A stretch of 64,000 bases of DNA from Lucinisca nassula (Eukaryota > Mollusca > Bivalvia > Lucinida > Lucinidae), in contig OY757010.1 of assembly GCA_963580285.1 (NCBI GenBank), positions 70,089,659-70,153,658 on the forward strand, given 5' to 3'. Position numbers and translations under genes: made by a program. The notes under the pieces were generated by a model. That model saw only the letters and a program-made list of their open reading frames with translations, was not told the origin of the DNA and searched no databases. This document shows positions 20,851 through 31,136 of this stretch, piece by piece; position 1 is the first letter of the stretch; each line of letters starts with the position of its first letter.

Positions 20851-21052
20851 AGTTTGTCATTTGACAAAAGTACACCATGTGACTATAGAAGAGTGGTTGG
20901 AGAAAATAAAACGAGTACGTGTAATTCTTGTAGGTAGTGTTTATAGTTGACTTTTCCAATGGAATGTATAATCTAAAATCAAACGTGATTTTCAAAAGAT
21001 GTTTAAGTTTTAAAAATAAATATATATAAAAAAAACAATCGGAAAGAAGGCA

Positions 21053-21390
21053 TTGTGTATATTAACGACGTGTGTACGTTGTATCGTCATTCTCATCAAG
21101 AACGTCATGGACAGTAAAGCTGATCAAATCAACATGGAATTCTTCAAAAACAAACTCAAAACATTCGATACTTATCCTAAACAGATGCAACCGGACAGAT
21201 ACCAACTAGCACGGGCGGGACCTTATAACACGGGGAAAATCGGACGTATGCCCGTCCTTCAGTTGTTACGTAAAACTCAGCTCATGGGAACGAGATGACG
21301 ACACTTCAAACACTACAAATGGTCACCGAACTGTACATACATCAAGATGGTCGTGCATCACCTCAAAGACAGACATGGTTCATGTTCGGG
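21053..21390 (+). pseudogene. BIR-domain (inhibitor-of-apoptosis type) ORF, frameshifted
   Basis: BIR domains bind caspases or related partners through a zinc fold. From a Met at 21108: MEFFKNKLKTFDTYP and YQLARAGPYNTGK (BIR start), then a CYVKLSSWERDDD segment in another frame, then FKHYKWSPNC, which supplies the late His and Cys zinc ligands, back in the first frame after an in-frame TGA. Two opposite frameshifts account for the pattern, so decay looks recent. At least one early zinc Cys position is uncertain. Only one BIR and no RING are visible. IAPs are abundant in bivalves and also occur in molluscan DNA viruses. Its position facing Polinton protease and ATPase suggests a cargo gene; a host retrocopy is the alternative. 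Confidence 0.6.
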
Positions 21391-21558
21391 TCAAATGCGA
21401 CCTTAGGCGGTTTCGGGACAGGATCCAATAATTTTGTGAGAACGCTGGATCCAAAACACATTCAAAACTGGATAGATAACAGAGACGAACCTATGTGGAC
21501 AATGTTTGGATTACTGTGTATTACATTGACAATATTTTACGAGTTGTATTGGTGGTAA
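21382..21558 (+). CDS. Small membrane-anchored ORF of unknown function
   Basis: From Met 21382 to TAA at 21558, about 58 residues: a Gly/Asn-rich start, LDPKHIQNWIDNRDEPMW, then a C-terminal hydrophobic span MFGLLCITLTIFYELYWW. Open in the window; the frame also extends upstream to 21295 over the end of the BIR region. A polyadenylation-type AATAAA lies near 21714, on the same strand. Possibly a tail-anchored Polinton product; no family recognised. Confidence 0.4.
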   Translation: MFGSNATLGGFGTGSNNFVRTLDPKHIQNWIDNRDEPMWTMFGLLCITLTIFYELYWW

Positions 21559-21929
21559 AGATGCCGCCAGAAGCGAAGAGAAGCCAGCGAGGCTTCAGAA
21601 CGGTGGATAGAAATATTTGAAAGACAGAAACATTAACATTTATACAGCGTTATATTGTAAATTTTATTGCGTTGTAAACTTGTAAGAATGTGTATATGTA
21701 TTTATATGTTTACAATAAAACACGTTAGACTTGGAACAGTGCTTGACTTCCTTGTACTTTAACCCAAAGCCCTAGCGAGTTATCTAGGTTCTGAAAAATA
21801 TAACTGACAACGCGGGAACGAGGTCATTACTGAGGAAATGGACTTGAGTAGATCCTGATCTTCACTGTTTGGGTTGTTTTGTTCAACGGCATAAGGCGTG
21901 CTCGGTTTGTTTCTGATAGCCAATTGACC

Positions 21930-22085
21930 ATTTTGTAGGAAGGTAACTGTCTTTTTGGCTATAAACTAGTGACGTTCCATTAGGATCTAGTTATTTTATG
22001 TCCGTGTTTCGTTCCCTTCGGCGTCTTATATGGAGGTGTTAGCTACTTGTATCGATTCCTGATCATTGCCTTCACTTTTATTTTG
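21930..22085 (+). repeat. Penelope-like 3'-tail fragment
   Basis: Diverged forward copy: GATAGCCAATTGACCATTTT, GGAAGGTAACTGTC and CGATTCCTGATCATTGCCTT. Confidence 0.75.
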
Positions 22086-22290
22086 AGAGTGTTAGGATAG
22101 AAATGATTTTCAAAACAAAAGTATATTTTTCACATTTATTTATATGCAACTTAATACTGTACTTATTATATATAAATGTTCATGTAAAGTCTTTTCGTCT
22201 TCTTCTAAGCATTCTTTTCATTTAAGGCACAATCAGGTGCTCGTTGAACTTCTTCTGGTGTGGGTTGAATTCTTTGATAATGTCTTCATT

Positions 22291-22719
22291 GTTTTCATTG
22301 CTCTTAAAGGAACTCATTTTTGATTTTTATTTGCCTTCAATGCAGCTGGTGTTGTGCCGTGTGGCGGCCGTAAAACGTCTCCCCGCACATCAACCATAGT
22401 GCAGTTTATATTTTACTTTTGGTCCTTTGAGATCAGCGTGAATATTCTGAGATATCAGAAATAAATTATTGGTTTAGACTCATATTCTAGACAGGTTTTT
22501 TTTATTAATTGGATCACATTTTGATTTATATCAGTCTTTGAATCGATTGCCTATTCGAAATTCGCAAAATTGCAGTATGTTTCCTCTGGCTTTCGTTGTC
22601 GGATCATTACAAGGTCACTGCTGAGGCTTTATTAGCCGAAACTACGTAGTATAACCCATCTTCTTTCTTATGAATGTTTTCATTGCTCTTAAAGGAACTC
22701 ATTTTTGATTTTTATTTGC
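22291..22719 (+). mobile_element. Hammerhead repeat (retrozyme-like / Penelope LTR-like), ~1.1 units
   Basis: The landmark GTTTTCATTGCTCTTAAAGG occurs at 22291 and 22676, a 385-bp period. No RT is attached. It abuts the C-terminal end of the Polinton protease at 22720. It carries a decayed hammerhead at 22612-22656. Confidence 0.7.
22612..22656 (+). ncRNA. Hammerhead ribozyme, decayed
   Basis: Same layout as 7519-7564, but the core reads CTGCTGA: the invariant A is C at 22621. One helix I pair is also lost (GGTCA against TAACC). Predicted inactive. Confidence 0.8.
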
Positions 22720-23056
22720 ATGGTTTAACCTCGAGATCTCGTCATCACAAAGTATGCGCAGTATAGTTCACATATGGTAGACCTAGCTTGTTGAAGGTAT
22801 TTATCGTTCATTAGGTAGGGTTTATTGAGTACCTCTTCAAATCCAACGCCATAACTTCTAGAGTCGTTTCCTACTGAATCGAAAAATTCGTGCGGTCCGT
22901 GTTTGGGAAAATAAAATTTTACCCAGTGTTTCGCTTTTTGATAACTCGTGGATGAGTTGAAATTACGAACCTTCCTCTTCGTTGTTTTTTTATTTGATCC
23001 GCTGCGCAGATAGTCATGGGATATCCGGAAAGTATATTCAGTTGATCACTGTTCAT
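22720..23056 (-). pseudogene. Polinton adenain-type cysteine protease
   Basis: Capsid-maturation protease of the Ulp1/adenain type. Read leftwards from Met 23056 (MNSDQLNILSGYP), with a RGRFVIST-like segment; after a frameshift near 22950 come KHWVKFYFP with the catalytic HW pair, HEFFDSVG with the Asp region, and ARSTICELYC with the nucleophile-region Cys before a short tail. This order (HW, FDSxG, then STxCxxYC) is the adenain pattern. The gene ends against the hammerhead repeat at 22719. It lies downstream of the ATPase in the same direction, as expected for a Polinton structural block. Confidence 0.8.
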
Positions 23057-23104
23057 CGTCAATTAATATTTATAGGTTGTCCAATCTACCAACTGCCTGT
23101 TTTT

Positions 23105-23440
23105 TTACTCTTGGTTTCTTACGGTCAGAGGTCTCGACCTTATGCGTCTTTTGTTATCCTGCTTGATCTGACTTTGCCATTTCAGCCACTTGAGCCACAG
23201 GAGTGACCAATGTCTCGACGTGTTTTTGCTGTTCCTGCATTTTATTTCTTTTTGACGTTGATCCTCCATTCTCTTTAGAAGACGGTATCTTCTGCCACTA
23301 CCGACGATATACCGTCCCTCGTGATCAGGTTGAACATAGCCCTCACTCATGTCTTTGAAATGTTGGTACTATGTATCGTAGCCCGTGATATAAGGTACCC
23401 ATTTGTTCAGTTTCACGTCAAACACTTATATCGAACCCAT
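23105..23440 (-). pseudogene. Unknown Polinton-block ORF 2
   Basis: Read leftwards from a possible Met at 23440: KLNKWVPYITGYDT, HFKDMSEGYVQPDHEGRY, VGSGRRYRLLKRMED and a basic C-terminal part. Two stops interrupt the first third. About 110 residues. It lies 49 bases upstream of the protease on the same strand. Not recognised as a named family. Confidence 0.5.
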
Positions 23441-23483
23441 TTTTCTCCTAATATAGCGTTGCTTAATCCTACTTACATATATT

Positions 23484-23946
23484 TCATTCGTCATCAGATT
23501 CCTGGTTTTCATCGTTTTCTGTCAAGACATGGTCGGGCCAAATGCTGATGAATAAATCCTTTCTCAGTTTCACAGCTTGCTAGGTGGATTCGTCGACATT
23601 CATATCATTCTGTATTCTTAAAGTTTTAGCCGAATGTAGAATCTGCCGCTGAATAGGATCCTTTTGCAGCTGGTGATAATCAGGCTTAATCGTGTCGTAG
23701 TCTTTACCTGAGGTATTGCAAGTCCTCGTTTGCTGCGCGATGATACGCGTCCTCAGGAGCAGTTCCTTCTTCGATGTAGCTATTAACCTTGTCTTTGAAG
23801 CGCTCTGCATTCGACTGCCTTAGGGGTTCCTTCAAGCTTCTCACCAATATTTCTAGACAACGGCGGTCATATTCCAGTGCATCTTTAACACGTTTACCCG
23901 GAAGTCCCATTACGGGGTAATGCGTCATCGTCCCTGCCTTCATCAT
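23484..23946 (-). pseudogene. Unknown Polinton-block ORF 1
   Basis: Read leftwards from Met 23946: MTHYPVMGLPGKRVKDALEY and NAERFKDKVNSYIEEGTAPE, then a frameshift near 23712 and DYDTIKPDYHQLQKDPIQRQ, one in-frame TAG, and an acidic C-terminus ending ENQESDDE. About 150 residues, charged, helical-looking and soluble. It directly follows the ATPase (47 bases). Probably a Polinton virion or accessory protein; the family is not recognised. Confidence 0.5.
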
Positions 23947-23992
23947 TTATATCGGACTCTTCGGATACCTCTAATTTCCGCTTTCTTTCTAC

Positions 23993-24388
23993 CTAAAATA
24001 TGTCACTGTGTAAACGCTCTTGTTCGGGCGTGCTCGATTTTAGGTCGACTATCAGGTACCCGTAAGGCCAACTCGTAGCCTGTTCGAATCGTTTCATAAA
24101 CATGGAGTTGGATGATGGATAAATTCTTCTCGCCAACGCCGGTCCGTCGATGGGATTATTGAGTAAGACGAGATATTGCGTGTTCTGTAGATTCTGCGTG
24201 AGATATACGACGGACAAATTTCTGTGATGGCTTCCCTTGGCAAAGAGGCCTGCAATTCTTTGATCGCATTTAGCCTCTGTCATCAAATCGTCAAAAACCA
24301 GTACGTTCCTTTCGGGGGTATCGACATACTCGAAGATAGTCCGTTTGACCGGTTTTCCATGTAATAACTCTATCTGTGGAAGTCAACG
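23993..24388 (-). pseudogene. Polinton packaging ATPase (FtsK/HerA type), C-terminal two-thirds
   Basis: Read leftwards: IELLHGKPVKRTIFEYV, then the Walker B-like NVLVFDDLM, then CDQRIAGLFAKGSHHRNLSV with VYLTQNL, the ARRIYP segment and ATSWPYGYLIVDL near the end. The GSHHRNLSV and LTQN (sensor) motifs are typical of A32-like genome-packaging ATPases in Polintons. The N-terminal part with Walker A is missing: the frame stops where a Penelope-like tail begins at about 24393. Otherwise uninterrupted for about 130 codons, better preserved than PolB. Confidence 0.85.
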
Positions 24389-24392
24389 TTGC

Positions 24393-24662
24393 AAAATAGA
24401 AGTGGAGGCAATGATCAGGAATCGATACAATCAACCCACAGCTCCTATCAGAGACACCAAAGGGAAAGAAACATAAACATGAAACAACAGACCTAAGGGA
24501 AAAATCAATAGCGGAAAGCCAAAAGGACAGTTACTTTCCCACAAAATGGCCAATAGGCTACCCAAAATAAAATAATTTAAGCGACACAAACACCCATAGA
24601 CAAACAATAACAAAATAAACCGCGACAGAAAAACCGCCTTGGAACGGTCAGCGGAAACGAAT
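24393..24662 (-). repeat. Penelope-like 3'-tail fragment between Polinton ATPase and Gmr1 element
   Basis: Full-length reverse copy of the tail (AGTGGAGGCAATGATCAGGA through GGAACGGTCAGCGGAAACG). It truncates the ATPase on its left and the retrotransposon gag on its right. Confidence 0.85.
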
Positions 24663-24675
24663 TCCACTTTATGCA

Positions 24676-25622
24676 TTGACTCATAAAGTCTCATTTGTGA
24701 ACAGGCCTTATCCTCGAAAACCTTATAATCCACAGACAGGTCCAAGATTCTATCCCATTAATCCTTCTTGTAGTTATAGCCATACATCTAGTGCTATGCC
24801 CAAACTTATAAAAGCCAGAATCCTTCCAAACCTTCTGGTGAAAACAGAAGCCAGAATTTTTCCAAACCTTCTGGTGAAAACAAAGACCAGAATCCCTTAT
24901 CTCAATCTCAAGTAGTCTGTTATTATTGTAAAAATACAGGTCATTTGATCTCTGAGTGTTTAAAATTAAAGCGAAGGAAAGAAAGAGAAAGACAAGCGGA
25001 ACTTAAGCCTACAGGCTTGACTTCTATAAGGCCAAAACCACAGTCTTGTGTAAGGGAGGAAACTCTTTCTGATATCAAATTATCTGAGACTGATTCAGTT
25101 ATGGAGATTTATGAACCATTCTTATCAGATGGTTTTGTGTCACTAAATGGTGACAGTTATGCCCATCCTATCCCTATCAAAATCTTACGAGATACTGGAG
25201 CTTCTCTTTCTCTTATTCTAGCAGATACTCTGCCTTTTTCTGAGAAGACTTCTTTGGGCCAAAGTGTCCTTATTCAGGGTGTGGAATGTGGATTTGTTAA
25301 TGTTCCGCTTCATAACGTTTATTTGTCATCAGATTTGGTCTCCGGTTCAGTGGCTGTTGGTATTAGACCTTCTTTACCTTTTAAAGGTGTTCATTTATTG
25401 CTAGGCAATGATTTAGCTGGAGATAAGGTTGTGGTAAACCCACTTTTGACTTCTAATCCTTGCACTGATCAACCACCTGATCCCATTGAGCAGGAAATTC
25501 CTGATCTTTATCCGTCCTGTGCAGTCACAAGGGCTATGGCACGTAAGGCCAAGCAAACTGATGGGAAACAGATTTTGATTTTACTGATACCTTTTTGGGT
25601 CAGTCTTTTAACGACGAGATAA
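24676..25622 (+). pseudogene. Gmr1-type gag end and aspartic protease
   Basis: Gag remnant from 24676 with a duplicated PNLLVKT segment. After a frame change there is a nucleocapsid zinc knuckle CxxCxxxxHxxxxC at 24918-24959, in the same frame as the protease. The protease has RDTGASLSL (catalytic DTGA at 25191-25202) and the distal HLLLGNDLAGDK segment. An NPCTDQPPDP linker follows, with the frame closing at 25622. The capsid part of gag is missing. Confidence 0.8.
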
Positions 25623-26948
25623 CAAGGTCTCTGTCTTCAAGCCTGCCTGATAAGCAGACAGATTTTCATGAGAATAACTCATCTTTCGATCTAGGCCATG
25701 ACAAAATGTCCGGGTCTCAACTAGCTATAGAACAGCACAAGGATCCTGAGATTTCGCCTTTGTTTGAAAGGGCTTTAGATGAGCAGGAAGTATCTCAGGT
25801 CCCAGTCTGTTATTATGTCAAAAACGGCATTCTTATGAGAAAATGGCGTCCACCAGACGTCTCAGCAGAAGACGAGTGGACTGTCAACCATCAGATAGCG
25901 GTTCCACGGATTTACCGTCCGGAAATATTAAACTTGGCACATGAAACTCCCATGTCAGGACATTTAGGTGTAAATAAAACCTATCACAAGATTCTTAATC
26001 ATTTTACTGGCCTGGGTTAAATTCAGATGTTTCTCAGCATTGTAGGTCCTGCCATACATGCCAAATGGTAGGAAAACCCAATCAGACTATACCTAAGGCT
26101 CATTTGCAGCCTATACCTGCTTTTGATGAACCTTTCAGTCGAATAATTCTAGACTGTTTGGGTCCCTTGCCCAGAACAAAGTCTGGTTGTGAATATCTAT
26201 TGACTATTATGTGTGCTTCCACACGTTTTCCTGAAGCAATTCCACTAAGAAATATCAAAACTAAGACAATCGTCAAGGCCTTAGTGAAGTTTTTCACATT
26301 TGTTGGGCTTCCTAAATCTATTCAGTCAGACCAAGGCTCAAATTTTATGTCTGGCATATTTCAACAAGTAATGCATGAACTTGGCATTGTACAGTATAAG
26401 GCATCGGCCTATCATCCTGAAAGTCAAGTCGCCCTTGAAAGATTCCATCAAACATTGAAAAACATGATAAGATCATATTGCTTTGACACAGAGAATGATT
26501 GGGATGGAGGCATCCATCTCCTTTTATTTGCTGTTAGAGAATCTGTGCAAGGCTCTCTTGGCTGCAGTCCATTTGAATTAGTATTTGGCCATACTGTTCG
26601 TGGTCCTTTGAAACTTCTCAAAGAGAAATTTCTCTCCAATGATGACACCCCCTGAATTTACTTCAGTATGTGTCTGATTTCAAAACTAGACTTTCAAAAG
26701 CTTGTGAGGCTGCTCGGACCAATCTTCAGTCAGCCCAAAGGAAAATGAAACAGCTATATGACATAGGGACAAAAGGAAGGAATTTTAAACCAGGTGATAA
26801 GGTACTAGCTCTTTTGCCTATTCCAGGAAAATCGTTGCAGGCCAGGTATTATGGTCCATACACTGTAGAAAAAAAGATCAGTGACGTAAATTACATAATA
26901 AACACTCTAAGCAGCTATGTCATATTAACATGCTTAAGGAATACATAG
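25595..26948 (+). pseudogene. Gmr1-type integrase
   Basis: Inserts retroelement cDNA into DNA. Zinc-binding domain: His at 25940 with GHLGVNKTYHKI, and the CRSCHTC pair near 26045-26060 after a frame change. Catalytic core from 26065 to 26655: Asp at 26152 (ILDCLGPLP), Asp at 26329 (QSDQGSNF) and Glu at 26437 (ALERFHQTLK), giving the D,D-35-E spacing. C-terminal region 26670-26920 with YYGPYTVEKK (GPY module). Three frames are used, so there are at least two frameshifts. Confidence 0.85.
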
Positions 26949-27582
26949 ATAGGGACAATACATCTTTAACACCAATCAATCTAGTTAGCTCTGTTCCACT
27001 TAATTCATGTGACAATGTCTGTGGGGATATTAATTCAGTGAAGTCGGATCCCACATCACCAAAACTTCAGAATTCTGACATTCTACGGAATCTTGACCAG
27101 AAACTGTCACATCTAGAGCCAAATCAGCGGAATGAACTGAAACAGCTGATTTTTGAATATGAACACTTATTTCCTGACATTCCAACACGGACAGACAAAA
27201 TATTTCACGATGTGGACATAAATGGTTCTAAACCTGTAAAACAACACCCATACATGATGAATCCTGTGAAACAAAAATATCTTAAAGAAGAAGTTCAGTA
27301 TATATTAGACAATGACTTTATTGAACAAGCCAAAGTGAGTGGAGTTCTCCTTGTATTCTTGTACCAAAACCTGATGGGACATATCGTATGTGTACAGATT
27401 TTAGGATAGTTAATTCCTTAAGTAAAACAGATAACGTTCCTATTCCAAGAATGGATGACTGCATTGATAACATCGGGAATGCCAAATACATAACGAAATT
27501 CGACCATCTGAAAGGATTTTGGCAAATTCCACTTACAGATAGAGTAAAGGAGGTTTTGGCATTCACAACTCCAGACGGATTA

Positions 27583-28811
27583 TTATCCCCACGCTTTTCG
27601 AAGAAAAAGTGGGGATATTGTAATTGTCTCCGTCGTCCGTACGTCCGTACGTCCGTCTTACCGGACAACTCCTCCCACACTTTTACAGCTAGAGAATTAA
27701 AACTTTGGGAACTGATAGGTCTTTGGTCTGAGGAGTGCATGACACTTTCGGAATTTTGATCCTACCCCTAGGGGCCAGGCCAGGGGTGGGGTGCCCATGG
27801 GGTAAAAAATCAAAGTTTTCAGAACTTGGTCGTGTGACATATCAAATCTAACGGCATAATGAGTAGAATACATAACAACCAAAATTTGACCCCTAGGGTC
27901 AGGTTTGAGGTCACCAGAGGTCAAAAACTTGGATTTTCACCCCCATAACACCCTTTTTAACGATTACCGGATAACTCCTCCTACGCCGTTTCAGATAGAA
28001 ACATGAAACTTTAGGAACTGATAGATCTTTGGTCTGAGGAGTGCATGACACTTTCGGAATTTTGATACTACCCCTAGGGGCCAGGCCAGGGGGCGGGGTG
28101 CCCCGGGGGTAAAGAACCAAAATTTTCAGAACCTGGTTGTGTGACATATCAAATCGAACGGCATAATGAGTAGTATACATAACAATCAAAATTTGACCCC
28201 TAGGGTCAGGTTTGAGGTCACCAGATGTCAAAAACTTGGATTTTCACCCCCATAACCCCCTTTTTATCGATTACCGGAAAACTCCTCCTACGCCGTTTCA
28301 GATAGAAACATGAAACTTTGGGAAATGATAGGTCTTTGGTCTACGGAGTGCATGACACTTTCGGAATTTCGATCCTACCCCTAGGGGCCAGGCCAGGGGC
28401 TGGGGTGCCCCGGGGGTAAAAAATCAAAGCTTTCAGAACCTGGTCATGTGACATATCAAATCGAACGGCATAATGAGTAGAATACATGACAATACGGCAT
28501 AATGAGTAGAATACATGACAATCAAAATTTGACCCCTAGGGTCAGATTTGAGGTCACCAGAGGTCAAAAACTTGGATTTTCACCCCCATAACCCCCATTT
28601 TAACGATTACCGGATAACTCCTCCTACGCCGTTTCAGATAGAAACATGAAACTTTGGGAACTGATAGGTCTTTGGTCTGCGGAGTGCATGACACTTTCGG
28701 AATTTTGATCTTAAGATTGGGTGGGAGTTGCAATTGAGAAATTATATAATGGCGTATCTTTAAAAAAGCGTGGGGATATGCGATGGCGTGCCATCGACTG
28801 CACAATTCTAG
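27583..28811 (+). mobile_element. Helitron-type non-autonomous element with internal ~306-336-bp array
   Basis: Starts TTATCCCCACGCTTTTCGAA and ends CACAATTCTAG. A 3' hairpin CGATGGC-GT-GCCATCG (28781-28796) sits 11 bases before the terminal CTAG. GCGTGGGGATA just inside the hairpin is the inverse of TATCCCCACGC at the 5' end, an asymmetric inverted repeat as in Helentron/Helitron2 elements. Four internal units begin near 27700, 28006, 28312 and 28648. Inserted between A and T in the RT gene without target duplication. No coding capacity. Confidence 0.85.
28781..28811 (+). terminator. Helitron 3' hairpin plus CTAG end
   Basis: Seven-base perfect stem with GT loop, then ACTGCACAATT and CTAG. 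This is the replication/transposition stop structure of Helitrons, not a transcription terminator. Confidence 0.8.
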
Positions 28812-29857
28812 TTTAACTATAAAGTCATGCCACTTGGAACGAAAAACTCTCCGGCAACATTTCAGCGCTTAATAAACATGGTAATTGCGGGGCTGGAAGG
28901 CTGCAGTGCTTATATTGATGATGCTATCATATACAACGACCACTGGAATCAACATCTTGGGACTATTCGAGCATTCTTTGATAGACTGAGTAATGCCAAA
29001 TTGACAATCAATCTTTTTAAAAGTGAATTCTGCCATGCAAGTTTGACACTTCTAGGTCATGTTGTAGGTCAAGGTCATGTGAAACCCATTGATGCTAAAG
29101 TTGAGGCTATCTCAAATTTTCCCGTACCCACGTGCAAAAGACAGCTGATGCGATTTCTTGGTATGGCTGGTTATTACAGAAAGTTCTGTAATAATTTCTC
29201 TATAATTGCTGAGCCTTTGACAAATTTGCTCAGCAAAAGAACAAAATTCCATTGGAATGCAATATGCCAAAATGCGTTTGATAAACTTAAAGCCATACTC
29301 AAGAGTGAACCAGTTCTCTTTGCACCAAACATTGAAAAGGAGTTTAAGCTAGCTGTAGATGCTAGTGACGTAGGTGCAGGTAGTGTTTTGTTGCAGGAAG
29401 ATGGAAATGGTGTGGATCATCCAGTTTTCTACTTTTCCAAAAAGTTTAATAAGCATCAGAAAAATTACTCTGCCATAGAGAAAGAGTGCTTATCTCTGAT
29501 TCTTGCTCTGCAACATTTCGAAGTTTATCTTGCCCCTACTACTGCACCGATTGTTGTTTTCAGTGATCACAATCCACTGACTTTCATACATAAAATTACA
29601 TAAAATGAAAAACAAAAATCAGCGGTTGCTCAGGTGGAGTCTTATGCTACAAGAGTATAATTTAGACATAAGACATATCAGAGGGAGAGATAACATTTTC
29701 CCTGATGCCCTTTCAAGAGCTTGAGCAGTGTCAGGAGTTGTGTGTTTCTTTCCTACTAAAGTGGATTGTAGATATATGTAATTGTATATGCTATGCTCAA
29801 TTTTTTTATTATTCTGAAAGCAAAAGAAAGCTTTATTACATAAATCTTTCTTTTCCT

Positions 29858-29870
29858 CGAAGAGGGGGAG
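29858..29870 (+). promoter_or_regulatory. Polypurine tract of the Gmr1-type element
   Basis: CGAAGAGGGGGAG directly abuts the TG of the 3' LTR; primes plus-strand synthesis. Confidence 0.85.
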
Positions 29871-30420
29871 TGTTATGCATAAGAATTTATTTTTCTGATT
29901 CCCACTTGCACCCCACTGTTGACCTAATAGTCCTATAAATATTTTGTTAATCTTCTTATAGAGAATCTAGAAAACTGTGTCACAGATTAATTTCATTTTT
30001 GTAAACATGTTTACAAGGAAAAGTACTCCAGAACCTTCCAGAAAGTTCAGGTTTGCATTATTTTTGGAAAATTACATCATCTTATTCCACAGCCCTCTGG
30101 AATGTTCTAGAGAAATCTTAGGGTCTATAAAAGAGCTTCATTTTTCTCATTGAGTCAGACCTTGGAGTTTGATGTTTGGGCTTATAAGGAAAGTTATTTC
30201 TAAATTCTGTGTTGGATTGTTAAAGGATATTACTTTTCATTTCGGACTGTGAATTCTGTGGGATAAAGGGAAATAGATTCATTCAGGATATTTCATAACA
30301 GAGCTAAGTACATTTAATTCTCTTACTTCTACAGGTTAAAGTTAACTTGTAAATAAACTTTTTTAAATTTTTCCAAAGGGCTTGTTTGCTTTTTCTTTTT
30401 GCTACGCCTGGCTCATAACA
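29871..30420 (+). repeat. 3' LTR (550 bp) of the Gmr1-type element
   Basis: Begins TGTTATGC and ends CTCATAACA, so TGTTATG/CATAACA inverted ends bound it. TATAAAAG at 30126-30133 and AATAAA at 30352-30357 fit promoter and polyadenylation positions of U3-R. No second LTR in the window. Confidence 0.88.
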
Positions 30421-30423
30421 ATG

Positions 30424-30457
<34 letters not shown>

Positions 30458-30482
30458 TGTATGTATGTATGTATGTATGTAT
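30421..30482. repeat. (ATGT)n microsatellite abutting the LTR
   Basis: About 13 ATGT units directly after the 3' LTR. Confidence 0.95.
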
Positions 30483-31136
30483 CTGCGTGAGGTGCATTGA
30501 GCCCTTTACAGATAAGCTCCTGCCATTCGAAGGACCGAGTATTGGCGTAGTGTTTGTAATTTTTGACGATGAAAGGTAAAAACCAGCCATTAGCTTTAAG
30601 GGAGATATGGTAATGTGAGCATGTGCTCTAATTAGCCAGGATGGGTTTCTAAAAATAGCAATTCGAATTGGTCATGTTTCGACAAATAAAATATCTTTTT
30701 TGAGTACGAGACAGTGTGGCGACTATAAGGGGAGTGATGTTTTCCATAACAATAAGGTATTGAAAATGCATCCGGCCTTAAATAAACGTACTCGAGACAT
30801 CATGGCGACAATAAGGGGATTAATTTTTGTCACTTTTTTCAATAATAAAGTATTGAAAATGCTCGGGCCTTTATTTAACACATACAAGATATTGTGGCGG
30901 CTAAATCTTGTACTTTATAAAAACGGACTGTATTTTGATGAAAAGTGTATCACAATAGACAACTGTATTAATGTCATGGGGCTTATTTGGAGCTTTTCCG
31001 TACTGATGAAATACATTTTATAAGTCAAAAAAGTTCTATAAGTTTTGTGTTAAATATGGCCAGCTCTTTTATGCAGTATAGATATACCATCCGTAGTAAA
31101 CAAGCTTATAGAAAAAAGCAACATTTTAATCATTGA
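30483..31136. other. No gene; short two-unit repeat
   Basis: A ~130-bp unit (CATGGCGACAATAAGGGGA / GTGTGGCGACTATAAGGGG, followed by AATAAAGTATTGAAAATGC) occurs near 30710 and 30803, with a third trace near 30890. Near 30637 there is one unit related to the 72-bp array at 4141. Confidence 0.5.

Larger units (their letters stand above)
26930..29724 (+). pseudogene. Gmr1-type RT and RNase H, split by insertion
   Basis: Lies downstream of integrase. N-terminal RT from 26930 (FDxNG-like start, PVKQHPYMMNP, EEVQYILDNDFIEQ), a frame change near 27340, then CTDFRIVNSLS and ITKFDHLKGFWQIPL (RT motif A) up to 27582. The Helitron-type element occupies 27583-28811. RT resumes with MPLGTKNSPATFQRL; the catalytic YIDD is at 28911-28922. 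RNase H: DASDVGAG at 29358, Glu at 29478 (EKECLSL), Asp at 29564 (SDHNPL). The pol end DALSRA stops at 29722 after one frame change. Removing the insertion leaves an open frame across the junction. Confidence 0.88.
24663..30420 (+). mobile_element. Gmr1-type Ty3/gypsy retrotransposon, 5'-truncated, with 3' LTR
   Basis: Domain order is nucleocapsid CCHC, protease, integrase, reverse transcriptase, RNase H, then polypurine tract and 3' LTR. Integrase before RT is the order of Ty1/copia elements, but the RT (YIDD), RNase H and GPY-type integrase end are Ty3/gypsy-like; this combination defines Gmr1-like elements. No 5' LTR or primer-binding site is present. Several frameshifts and a 1.2-kb insertion in RT make it inactive. 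Confidence 0.85.

Noticed and set aside
26100..26648. Antisense ORFs over the Gmr1 integrase
   Set aside because: Shadows of the sense integrase frame.
30382..30590. Met-Tyr-Val-Cys repeat ORF and its reverse
   Set aside because: Translation of the ATGT microsatellite.
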